Assembly (NCBI GenBank): GCA_012515235.1
Contig: JAAYYU010000244.1
Coordinates: 124,001-188,000 of the forward strand
Direction of reading: 5' to 3'
DNA length: 64,000 nucleotides
Source of the DNA: Candidatus Anammoximicrobium sp.
GTDB lineage: Bacteria > Planctomycetota > Planctomycetia > Pirellulales > Pirellulaceae
Part shown: piece by piece, positions 1-7,826 of the stretch
Layout: each line of letters starts with the position of its first letter
Numbering within the stretch: the stretch's first letter is position 1
The notes under the pieces: model-generated
Told to the model about the DNA's origin: nothing
The model's database searches: none
What the model saw: only the letters and a program-made list of their open reading frames with translations
Made by a program: the position numbers and the translations under genes

Positions 1-56
1 TCCGAGCTGCGTTAAAAAAGCCCAAGGAAAACGACTGTTGCGAGCTGCTTGTCCCC
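1..56. repeat. Copy of a dispersed ~55-bp repeat
   Basis: This stretch aligns with 29548-29602: both start TCCGAGCTGCGT, share CCCA, GGAAA, ACGAC and GCGAG blocks in the same order, and end TGTCCCC. It may be cut by the window start, because the other copy has GACTGGC in front. It lies just upstream of larC. Nature and mobility are inferred only from the two copies. Confidence 0.45.
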
Positions 57-133
57 ACCTGGCGGTTTTTTCAACAGGCTGTGAGGAGCCCACAACCACA
101 CCCAACCCCACAAACCAGGAAGGGTTCCGGCTG

Positions 134-1312
134 ATGAAAATCGCGTACTTGGACTGCCCCAGCGGCGTCAGCGGCGACATGATGCTCGGCGCGCTCGTGG
201 ACGCCGGCGCCGATTTGGCGGCCATCCAGTCCGGCATCGATTCGCTGGGGCTGCCCTGTTGCCGGCTGGAAGCCCAGGAAGTCAAGAAAAAGGGCTTCCG
301 GGCGCTGAAGGTAAACGTGATCTACGAGCCCGAACATAAGCATCGGCACTTGCACCACATCACGGACATGATCGACGCCAGCCGCTTGTCGCCGCCGCAA
401 AAGGACTTGGCCAAACGCATTTTCACGCGGTTGGGTGAGGCCGAAGCCAAGGTCCACGGGACGACGATCCAGAAAGTCCACTTCCACGAAGTCGGCGCCG
501 TCGATTCGATTGCCGACGTGGTCGGCAGCGCGATCGGTTTGGACCTGCTGGGTGTCGAACGCCTTGTTTGTTCGCCGGTTCCCACCGGTTCCGGATTCAT
601 CGAGATCGCGCACGGGCGGGTCAGCATCCCGGCTCCGGCGACGGCGGAATTGCTGCAGGGCGTCCCGCTCGCCCTCTCGGACGTTCAGGCCGAGTTGACG
701 ACGCCCACGGGTGCCGCCATCGTCAGTACGGTGGCCGAGGGCTTTGGTCCGCTGCCCGCCCTGCGGATCGAACGCATCGGCTACGGAGCCGGCACGCGCG
801 ACTTGGAGACGCAGGCCAACCTCCTGCGACTGATCGTCGGCCACATCGACGACGAGATCGAGTCGGACCAGGTGTGGATCCTGGAGACCAACTTGGACGA
901 CGTCAGCGGCGAAATCATCGGGCACACGACTGCTTGCTTGATGGACGCCGGCGCCTTGGACGTCTATACCACGGCCATCCAGATGAAAAAGAACCGGCCG
1001 GCGGTCATGTTGAGCGTGATTTGCCGGGCGGACGACGTGCTGGCGTTGGAAGAGATCCTCTTCCGCGAGACGACCACCCTGGGCGTCCGCCGCTGGCCGG
1101 CCCGTCGGCACAAGCTGAAGCGGGAGGCGTGTCAGGTCGAGACGCCCTGGGGGCCGGTGGCGGGCAAGTTGGCGATCGGCGCGGGCGGCGCCGCACGGTT
1201 TTCGCCGGAGTATGACGAGTGCCGCCGCGTGGCCGAGGAGTGCCGAGTGCCGCTGGCCGAGGTGTATGAAGCCGCGCGGCACGCGTCTCGACAACAACGC
1301 GCTGCAACATGA
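134..1312 (+). CDS. larC: LarC-type nickel pincer cofactor biosynthesis protein
   Basis: LarC inserts nickel into the pyridinium-dithiocarboxylate mononucleotide made by LarB and LarE, giving the cofactor of lactate racemase and related enzymes. The 392-residue product opens with MKIAYLDCPSGVSGDMMLGA, has the HFHEVGAVDSIADVVG block near residue 120, and ETNLDDVSGE in the second half, all characteristic of the family (DUF111). The start at 134 is preceded by AGGAAGGG at 117-124, nine bases away; an upstream in-frame ATG lacks such a site. In some lactobacilli LarC is made from two frames, while here it is a single uninterrupted frame. No larB or larE is visible in the window. The stop overlaps the tyrA start (ATGA). 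Confidence 0.9.
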   Translation: MKIAYLDCPSGVSGDMMLGALVDAGADLAAIQSGIDSLGLPCCRLEAQEVKKKGFRALKVNVIYEPEHKHRHLHHITDMIDASRLSPPQKDLAKRIFTRLGEAEAKVHGTTIQKVHFHEVGAVDSIADVVGSAIGLDLLGVERLVCSPVPTGSGFIEIAHGRVSIPAPATAELLQGVPLALSDVQAELTTPTGAAIVSTVAEGFGPLPALRIERIGYGAGTRDLETQANLLRLIVGHIDDEIESDQVWILETNLDDVSGEIIGHTTACLMDAGALDVYTTAIQMKKNRPAVMLSVICRADDVLALEEILFRETTTLGVRRWPARRHKLKREACQVETPWGPVAGKLAIGAGGAARFSPEYDECRRVAEECRVPLAEVYEAARHASRQQRAAT

Positions 1313-2151
1313 AACTGGACACCGTCGCGATTATCGGCGTGGGATTGATCGGCGGGTCGATTGGCCTGGCCCTCCGCCAGCGTGCCCTGGCGCGGACCGT
1401 GGTCGGCATCGGCCGGACCGCCAGTCGCTTGCGCGTGGCCGAAGAAAGCGGAGCTGTCTCGCGGGTTACAACCGATGTCCGGCAAGGCGTGGCGGACGCG
1501 GAGTTGATCGTCGTCTGTACGCCCGTCGGCCACATCGCGGACCACGTCCAACAGGTCAGCCGCGTCTGTCGGGCCGATGCGCTGATCACCGACGCCGGCA
1601 GCACCAAAGGCGAGATCTGCCGCGCGCTGGCCGTCGGACTGGCAGGCGGCGGCGTGTTCGTCGGCAGCCATCCCCTGGCCGGCAGCGAGAAAAGCGGCCC
1701 GGAATTCGCCGATCCAAACCTGTTCGAGGGCTGCGTCACCGTGGTCACGGCGGCAGAGACCGCCTCGGAACGCCGCGTCGCCCAGGTGGAGTCGTTCTGG
1801 CAATCCCTGGGCTCCCGCGTGCTGCGGATGTCGCCCGACGAACACGATCGGGCGGTCGCGGAAATCAGCCATTTGCCGCACTTGCTGGCCTCGGCGCTGG
1901 CCGCCGCCGCCGATCCCCAGGACCTGATTCTGGCGGCCCGTGGCTGGCAGGATACGACCCGCTTGGCGGCGGGCGACGTCGAATTGTGGCGTCAAATTCT
2001 CAGCGAGAACCGCCGCCACGTCTTGCAGTCTCTCGACAAGTTTGGGAAAGTGCTGTCGAAATTTCGCCAGGCACTGGAAGGAAACGATCCCGCGGAACTC
2101 GTGCGGCTCTTGCAGCTAGGAAAAAGCAACCGTGACTCTGTGGCAAGTTGA
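1309..2151 (+). CDS. tyrA: Prephenate dehydrogenase
   Basis: Converts prephenate (or arogenate) to the tyrosine precursor using NAD(P)+. The 280-residue protein begins with a Rossmann fold carrying the dinucleotide motif GVGLIGGS (about residues 10-17), followed by VCTPVG, DAGSTKG and GSHPLAGSEKSG, all TyrA hallmarks; the helical C-terminal half contains the HDRAVAEISHLPH segment. The length matches monofunctional TyrA with no chorismate mutase or ACT domain. The start codon overlaps the larC stop by four bases and the end overlaps purL by 20 bases, which suggests translational coupling. Preference for NAD or NADP, and for prephenate or arogenate, cannot be read from the sequence. Confidence 0.9.
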   Translation: MKLDTVAIIGVGLIGGSIGLALRQRALARTVVGIGRTASRLRVAEESGAVSRVTTDVRQGVADAELIVVCTPVGHIADHVQQVSRVCRADALITDAGSTKGEICRALAVGLAGGGVFVGSHPLAGSEKSGPEFADPNLFEGCVTVVTAAETASERRVAQVESFWQSLGSRVLRMSPDEHDRAVAEISHLPHLLASALAAAADPQDLILAARGWQDTTRLAAGDVELWRQILSENRRHVLQSLDKFGKVLSKFRQALEGNDPAELVRLLQLGKSNRDSVAS

Positions 2152-5113
2152 CATCTATCCGGCTGCCGGACGGCCGGACCTGGCAGGCCGGCGGGTGGCC
2201 GCCGACGCTGCCGATCTGGGACTCGGCGACCACCTCACCATCCACGCCGCCTACGGCTATCTGTTGCAGGGCGAATTGACTCGCGAGCAGGTCGAGTTGC
2301 TCGCCCGCGAATTGCTCTCCGACCCCATCGTGGAACGGACTATCGTGGCCCCCGTCGGCGATCCGGCGCTGGCCCAGTCGCCGCCCGAAGCCGCCGCGTC
2401 GGCCTGTCCGGTCCACGTCCTGCCCAAGCCGGGCGTGATGGACCCGGTGGCGATCAGCGTGCGGCAAGCGATCGCGGACTTCCACCTGCGGGCCGATGAA
2501 GCCCGGACGTTCCGCAAGATTTGGATCGAAGGACTTGTCGGCGAACCGCTGCAAGCCCTGTGCTCCAAAGTGCTGGCCAACGATTCGATCGAACAGTTTT
2601 TCATCGGTCCGCTGCAACTGGAGCAACTGCACATCGGCGCTCCCTATCAGTTTCAGCTGATCGCGGTGCCCGTCCGGGACCTGGACGACGACGCGCTGGC
2701 CCGGCTCAGCCGCAGCCGGCAGCTGTATCTGACCCTGGTCGAAATGCAGACGATCCAGCAGTACTATCGCCAACTGGGCCGGGATCCGACGGACATCGAA
2801 CTGGAGACCGTGGCCCAGACCTGGAGCGAGCATTGCAGCCACAAGACCTTGGCCGGGCGGATTGTGTACCACGACGAACGCGGCCAGCGGCGGTTCGAGA
2901 ACATGCTGCGGGAGACGATCTTCGCCGCCACCCAGCAGATCCGCAACGATCTGGGCGCGGACGACTGGTGCGTGAGCGTCTTCAAGGACAACGCCGGCGT
3001 GGTCCGCTTCGAGGACCAACTCAACGTGGTGTTCAAGGTGGAGACGCACAATCACCCGTCCGCCCTGGAACCCTATGGTGGCGCGAACACCGGCATCGGC
3101 GGCGTGATCCGCGACCCGCTGGGCACGGGCCTGGGCGCCAAGCCCGTCTGCAATACTGACGTCTTCTGCTTTGCCCCGCCCGAGACTCGCCCTGAAGATC
3201 TGCCGCCGGGCGCGCTGCACCCGCGCCGCGTGATGAAGGGCGTCGTGTCGGGCGTGCGGGACTACGGCAACCGGATGGGCATTCCCACGGTCAACGGCGC
3301 GGTCTATTTCGATCCACGGTATCTCGGCAACCCGCTGGTGTATTGCGGCACCGTCGGCATCTTGCCGCACGACAAGAGCTTCAAAGAACCCCGCCCCGGC
3401 GATTGGATCGTAGCGATCGGCGGACGCACCGGGCGGGACGGCATCCACGGGGCCACGTTCAGTTCGGCGGAACTGACCAGCGAAAGCGAAACGGTGTCCG
3501 GCGGCGCTGTGCAGATCGGCAACGCCATCACCGAAAAGATGCTCCTGGACGTGTTGCTCGCGGCCCGCGATCGCGGCTTGTACCACGCCGTGACCGATTG
3601 CGGCGCCGGCGGCTTCTCCAGCGCCGTGGGCGAGATGGGCGAGCACATCGGCGCAGAGGTGTGGCTGGAACGGGCGCCGCTTAAGTACGAAGGTTTGTCC
3701 TACACCGAAATCTGGATTTCGGAAGCCCAGGAGCGGATGGTGCTGTCCGTGCCGGACGAGCATTGGGCGGAGTTCTCGGCACTGTGCGCATCGGAGGACG
3801 TCCCGGCGACGATCATTGGCCAGTTCGTGCCCACGGGCAAGCTGGAGCTGAAATACGACGGCCAACTGGTCGGCGAGATTCCCATGGATTTCCTGCACGA
3901 AGGCCGGCCGCCGGTCGTGCGTACGGCCGTGTACCAGCCGCCGCCGGTCCAGCCCCTGGCCGGACCCCACGGCCCGTGGCAGCCGCTGGCCGCCATCGGC
4001 CGCGGCGTGCGCAACTGGACCGGCGCCCTGCGGAAGATCCTGGGCTCGCTGAACGTCGCCAGCAAGGAATGGGTGGTCCGCCAGTACGATCACGAAGTTC
4101 AGGCGGGCAGCGTCGTCAAGCCGCTTCTCGGCGTGCAGAACGACGGCCCCAGCGACGCGGCCGTCTTGCGGCCCGTCCTCTCGTCGCGCCGCGGGCTGGT
4201 CGTCGCCTGTGGGATGAACCCGCGTTACGGCGACTTCGACACGTACCACATGGCGGCCAGCGCGATCGACGAGGCGGTGCGCAATTGCGTGGCGGTCGGT
4301 GCCGACCCGCGGCGGATCGCCATCCTGGACAATTTTTGCTGGGGCTACACCGATCGGCCCGAGACGCTCGGCTCCCTGGTCCGCGCCGCGCTGGCCTGTC
4401 ACGACCTGGCCGTCGTGCTGCAGACGCCGTTCATCAGCGGCAAGGACAGTCTGAACAACGAATTCACTTACACGGACGCCGCCGGGGTGAAGCGGACGAT
4501 TGCCATCCCGCCCTCGCTGCTGATCAGCGCCCTGGGCCAAGTGGACGACGTCAGTCGCTGTGTGACGATGGACTTGAAACAGGCGGGAAACTTGATCTAT
4601 CAGGTGGGCGTGACGAGGGCCGAGTTGGGCGGGTCGCACTTGAGCCTGGTCGAGGGCCTGACGGGCGGCCAGGCACCCGCCGTCGACGCGGCGGCGGCCA
4701 AGCGAACGTTCGCGGCCGTCCACGCGGCGATCACGGCCGGCTGCGTCCGCGCCTGCCATGACCTGAGCGAAGGCGGCCTGGCGGTCGCGGCCGCCGAGAT
4801 GGCCTTTGCGGGCGGACTGGGGATGTCGCTTCAACTGGACGCCGTGCCCCAGGATTGCGGCGATCTGGCCGGTGCGAAAGGGGACGCTTGCCTGTTGTTC
4901 TCCGAATCGAACACGCGGTTCTTATGTGAAGTGCCGCCGGACGCCCGCGAGGCATTCGAACGGGCGCTGAATGGCGTGCCGCACGCGGTGGTCGGCCAAG
5001 TCACCTCCGGAACCCGATTGCAAATCCACGAAACCGGCGCGTCGGGCGTCCTGGTAGTCGATGCCGAACTTGCAGACCTGAAGGAAGCGTGGCAGAAGCC
5101 GCTGCGCTGGTGA
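2132..5113 (+). CDS. purL: Phosphoribosylformylglycinamidine synthase PurL with N-terminal PurS-like domains
   Basis: Synthetase subunit of FGAM synthase, step four of purine synthesis; it uses ammonia delivered by PurQ. The 993-residue protein is much longer than small PurL (about 740). The extra N-terminal ~180 residues look like two consecutive PurS-type alpha/beta units: residues 1-85, and a second one starting near VHVLPKPGVMDPVAISVRQA. The PurL core follows, with WSEHCSHKT, VETHNHPSAL, GANTGIGG, GGRTGRDGIHGATFSS, CGAGGFSSAVGEMG and SGKDSLNNE. The start is GTG inside the end of tyrA. purQ overlaps or abuts the 3' end, so PurS, PurL and PurQ functions are encoded together. No separate purS is present. 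Confidence 0.94.
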   Translation: MTLWQVDIYPAAGRPDLAGRRVAADAADLGLGDHLTIHAAYGYLLQGELTREQVELLARELLSDPIVERTIVAPVGDPALAQSPPEAAASACPVHVLPKPGVMDPVAISVRQAIADFHLRADEARTFRKIWIEGLVGEPLQALCSKVLANDSIEQFFIGPLQLEQLHIGAPYQFQLIAVPVRDLDDDALARLSRSRQLYLTLVEMQTIQQYYRQLGRDPTDIELETVAQTWSEHCSHKTLAGRIVYHDERGQRRFENMLRETIFAATQQIRNDLGADDWCVSVFKDNAGVVRFEDQLNVVFKVETHNHPSALEPYGGANTGIGGVIRDPLGTGLGAKPVCNTDVFCFAPPETRPEDLPPGALHPRRVMKGVVSGVRDYGNRMGIPTVNGAVYFDPRYLGNPLVYCGTVGILPHDKSFKEPRPGDWIVAIGGRTGRDGIHGATFSSAELTSESETVSGGAVQIGNAITEKMLLDVLLAARDRGLYHAVTDCGAGGFSSAVGEMGEHIGAEVWLERAPLKYEGLSYTEIWISEAQERMVLSVPDEHWAEFSALCASEDVPATIIGQFVPTGKLELKYDGQLVGEIPMDFLHEGRPPVVRTAVYQPPPVQPLAGPHGPWQPLAAIGRGVRNWTGALRKILGSLNVASKEWVVRQYDHEVQAGSVVKPLLGVQNDGPSDAAVLRPVLSSRRGLVVACGMNPRYGDFDTYHMAASAIDEAVRNCVAVGADPRRIAILDNFCWGYTDRPETLGSLVRAALACHDLAVVLQTPFISGKDSLNNEFTYTDAAGVKRTIAIPPSLLISALGQVDDVSRCVTMDLKQAGNLIYQVGVTRAELGGSHLSLVEGLTGGQAPAVDAAAAKRTFAAVHAAITAGCVRACHDLSEGGLAVAAAEMAFAGGLGMSLQLDAVPQDCGDLAGAKGDACLLFSESNTRFLCEVPPDAREAFERALNGVPHAVVGQVTSGTRLQIHETGASGVLVVDAELADLKEAWQKPLRW

Positions 5114-5121
5114 GGATGCCG

Positions 5122-5898
5122 ATGGTCCAACCTCGAGTGATGGTGCTGCGGGCACCGGGAACCAATTGCGATCAGGAGACCGCCTTCGCGTTCGAGCAGG
5201 CGGGCGGTCATGCCGATGTCTTGCACGTGAACCGGTTGCTGGAAAACCCGACTCTGGCGCAGGACTACCAGATCCTGTGCGTTCCTGGCGGTTTCAGCTA
5301 CGGCGACGACGTCGCGGCCGGCCGGATTCTGGGCAACTTGTTCCAGCACCACCTGAAAGACGCTATGACCGAGTTCAAGGCGGCCGGCAAGCTGATCCTG
5401 GGCATCTGCAACGGCTTTCAAGTGCTGATCAAGTCCGGTGTCCTGCTGACGGACGACCAGCAGGGGCCTCCCGCCACGCTCTGCCTGAACGACACCGGCC
5501 GCTACGAAGACCGTTGGGTGCATCTGGCTGCCGACGGCGACAAGTGCGTCTTCCTCCGGGGCCTGGACAAGTTCGAACTGCCTGTCGCGCACGCCGAGGG
5601 CCAATTCGTCGCCCGCAACGAGACCGAACTGACCCGCCTCGCTGATGCCGGCCAGTTGGTCTTGCGTTACATCAACCCCACCGGCAGTGAAGACGTCCCC
5701 TTCCCGCACAACCCCAACGGCTCCCAAGCCAACGTCGCCGGCATCTGCGACGAAACCGGCCGCGTCCTGGGCCTCATGCCCCACCCCGAACGGAACATCG
5801 ATTCCACGCACCACCCCCAGTGGACCCGGCGGCCAACCTCCGCCCCCGGCGAGGGCCTGAAACTTTTCCAAAACGCCGTCGCGTACTTCCAATCCTAG
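5122..5898 (+). CDS. purQ: Phosphoribosylformylglycinamidine synthase glutaminase subunit PurQ
   Basis: Class I glutamine amidotransferase that supplies ammonia to PurL. It opens with RVMVLRAPGTNCDQETAFAF, has the GGFSYGDDVAAGRIL block, the nucleophile elbow ILGICNGFQVL (catalytic Cys in GICNG) and the C-terminal GLMPHPERN with the catalytic His and Glu region. I chose ATG 5122 because GAGG at 5112-5115 sits six bases upstream; ATG 5116 and GTG 5089 are alternatives that would overlap or touch the purL stop at 5113. At about 258 residues it is typical for this form. It is the last gene of the larC-tyrA-purL-purQ run. Confidence 0.93.
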   Translation: MVQPRVMVLRAPGTNCDQETAFAFEQAGGHADVLHVNRLLENPTLAQDYQILCVPGGFSYGDDVAAGRILGNLFQHHLKDAMTEFKAAGKLILGICNGFQVLIKSGVLLTDDQQGPPATLCLNDTGRYEDRWVHLAADGDKCVFLRGLDKFELPVAHAEGQFVARNETELTRLADAGQLVLRYINPTGSEDVPFPHNPNGSQANVAGICDETGRVLGLMPHPERNIDSTHHPQWTRRPTSAPGEGLKLFQNAVAYFQS

Positions 5899-5970
5899 CC
5901 AGCGTTCCTCCTCGCCACCCTCGCACCCAGGACTCCGCAAATCGCGCCAGTTCGTCCGATTCCCAGAATG

Positions 5971-5989
5971 CCGCCGGCTCGTCCGGCGG
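5971..5989. terminator. Possible terminator hairpin after purQ
   Basis: A perfect 7-bp inverted repeat, CCGCCGG and CCGGCGG around a CTCGT loop, lies 73 bases after the purQ stop. No T-run follows, so it is at best a weak or factor-assisted terminator. Confidence 0.3.
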
Positions 5990-6089
5990 ATCCTTCCGCT
6001 TCCCACTACCCCGCGCCGCCCCCCGAGCGAAAACGAAAAACGAAAAGGACTGGTATCATCTACGTTCGGCGGGGCCATGCCTACGCGGC

Positions 6090-6276
6090 CGAAGGCATCT
6101 TGCGGTTCCTGACCAACGTGGTTCAGAGCGCGCTCCGTCTGGCCTACGTGTTCGACATCCGCTTGGACGCGGGCTACATGTCCGTTGACATGTTGGATTT
6201 CCTGACGCGGGAAAGGGTGCGTTTCTTGGGGCGTCTGAAGACCAATGCGGTTTTGGAGAAGATGGTGGCCAGTTGA
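6090..6276 (+). pseudogene. Transposase C-terminal remnant (DDE type, IS1380-like)
   Basis: The open frame ending at 6276 encodes LRLAYVFDIRLDAGYMSVDM followed by LDFLTRERVRFLGRLKTNAVLEKM. This matches the region of DDE transposases around the second catalytic Asp (RLDAGY) and the RLKTN block of the IS1380-like group. There is no start codon close to the recognisable part, no N-terminal catalytic region and no full C-terminus, so only about 60 residues of a dead element remain. No terminal inverted repeats could be placed around it. The exact IS family is my inference. Confidence 0.6.
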
Positions 6277-6523
6277 GGTGTTGTCGGTTCCTGGACGGAG
6301 TTCCTGGCCCCTGCCGGTGCCCTGAACTTCGACGGCGTCAACGAGGAGCGAAAGCCTTGAATAATGCTGAATAAAGCCTGTTTTTTCTTTTGGTCAGAAA
6401 CAGGGGATATTTCTAATGACGCCCGACAGCGGAATCTTGACACGTTGTCGATGGTCGCGTAAGGTGTTGCTTGGCGTGGAGTCACTCAGTCTTTGTGGGT
6501 CTTATCAGGGCGGGGGAGGTGTA

Positions 6524-7393
6524 ATGAATTTAGGACATCGTAGGGGTCTCGTCTGCAACAAGTCCGGTTTTACTCTTGTCGAACTCTTGGTGGTGATCGC
6601 CATCATCGGCATTCTGGTCGCGCTGCTGTTGCCCGCGATCCAAGCCGCTCGCGAGGCCGCACGTCGTTCGCAATGCTCGAACAATCTGAAGCAAATCGGC
6701 TTGGCGATGCACAACTATCACGATTCCTTTCTGCGGTTTCCTCCGGCGTTTACCGCTTTTCGGAATGACTCTGCCAATGGTTGGGGTTGGGGCGTGTTCA
6801 TCCTGCCGTTCGCCGAACAGAACACGCTGTACGAGCAACTCAATCCCACGATCGACAAGTTCCCGACGGCGACGAGCGGCCCGCTGTACGAACTTTGCCA
6901 GTCGGAGATTCCGATGTATCGGTGTCCGTCGGACGTCGGGCCTGCCCGCAACAACTACCGGGGCAATTTCGGAACGTCGAACTATGTCGGAATGTGGGGG
7001 GCTCATGTGGATGCCGGAGTCCATGCAGATCCCGGCAATGGGATGATGTATTACAATGCCAATTTGTCCACGCAGCATGTCCTGGACGGCACGTCCAATG
7101 TGTTGATGGTGGGCGAGCGGGCGTTCAACAACAAACCCTGGCGAGGTGCAACCTGGTCTGGTTCGCGGTCGGCGATCGGGCCGGGTTGGGCGGCGGTGAT
7201 GCGGGGAGTCTGGAGCACGAACGCTCTCAAGCTGATGGGAACGGATGTCTGGGCGTACTCCAGCCTGCACCCGGCAGGCGTTCAGTTTGTGTTGGTTGAC
7301 GGCTCCGTCCGCCTGATTCCGGACACGATCGATACGGCCACCCTGCTGATCATCGCCCAGCGGGCGGCGGGCGAGGTGGCTGCGAAATGGTGA
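6524..7393 (+). CDS. DUF1559 domain-containing pseudopilin-like protein
   Basis: Planctomycete-type secreted or pilin-like protein of unknown role. The 289-residue product has a class III signal and type IV pilin methylation site, GFTLVELLVVIAIIGILVAL at about residues 16-35, followed by LLPAIQAAREAARRSQC and NNLKQIGLAMHNYHDS, the diagnostic DUF1559 start. The C-terminus has the FVLVDGSVRLIPDTI block usual for the family. Start 6524 is backed by a strong GGGGGAGG at 6512-6519; the frame is open further upstream without a site. Genes of this kind occur in many copies per planctomycete genome. The neighbouring lipoprotein may or may not be co-transcribed. Confidence 0.9.
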   Translation: MNLGHRRGLVCNKSGFTLVELLVVIAIIGILVALLLPAIQAAREAARRSQCSNNLKQIGLAMHNYHDSFLRFPPAFTAFRNDSANGWGWGVFILPFAEQNTLYEQLNPTIDKFPTATSGPLYELCQSEIPMYRCPSDVGPARNNYRGNFGTSNYVGMWGAHVDAGVHADPGNGMMYYNANLSTQHVLDGTSNVLMVGERAFNNKPWRGATWSGSRSAIGPGWAAVMRGVWSTNALKLMGTDVWAYSSLHPAGVQFVLVDGSVRLIPDTIDTATLLIIAQRAAGEVAAKW

Positions 7394-7500
7394 GGGATGT
7401 TGCCGTTTCACCGAACGGAGCGATGGCGGGCGGCGCGGTCCGGCAGCCAGCCGCCAGTTTCTGACACGAAGTCGAACTCTGACGCGAAAGAGCCCTTCCA

Positions 7501-7806
7501 ATGCAGCGGATTTTCTTTTTCGTGGCGCTGTGTTCAGTCGCGTTTCTGGTCGCCGGGTGTGGCGAAGAGCCCGCGGCGGTGCGGGAGGCGGAGAAGAACC
7601 GGGAGGTGATCGAGCAGTTGCCGCCGGAAGACCGAGAGGCGGCGCTGGAACAGGCGAAATGTCCGGTCTGCGGCGAGGCCCTCGGATCCAAAGGGCCGCC
7701 GGTCAAAGCCGAAGTCGGGGGCCAGACGATGTTTTTCGACACGCAGAGCTGTGCAGACAGCTTTGTCCGTGCGCCAGCCAAGTATCGCTCGAAACTGACC
7801 GAATGA
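7501..7806 (+). CDS. Small lipoprotein with a CxxC YHS-like domain
   Basis: A 101-residue predicted lipoprotein. The N-terminus is a hydrophobic signal (about residues 3-18) ending in the lipobox LVAGC, so the mature protein would start with a lipidated Cys19. The mature part has a short charged helix, then KCPVCGEALGSKG and later FFDTQSCADSF and PAKY. This spacing of two Cys, one Cys and a C-terminal aromatic resembles YHS or heavy-metal-binding domains. Metal binding is an inference from the Cys pattern. It is convergent with the next gene, with 20 bases between stop codons. Confidence 0.75.
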   Translation: MQRIFFFVALCSVAFLVAGCGEEPAAVREAEKNREVIEQLPPEDREAALEQAKCPVCGEALGSKGPPVKAEVGGQTMFFDTQSCADSFVRAPAKYRSKLTE

Positions 7807-7826
7807 CCCCCATCGCGGTGCTCGGC

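Noticed and set aside
2000..4834. Very long open frame on the minus strand opposite purL
   Set aside because: It is antisense to well-conserved purL codons and its translation is Arg/His/Gln-rich without any domain; it results from high GC at third positions.
6377..6404. CCTGTTT/AAACAGG hairpin before the DUF1559 gene
   Set aside because: Only 7 bp with a 14-base centre; it resembles the CTGTTTT/AAAACAG hairpin at 54070 but is too short to support as an element.
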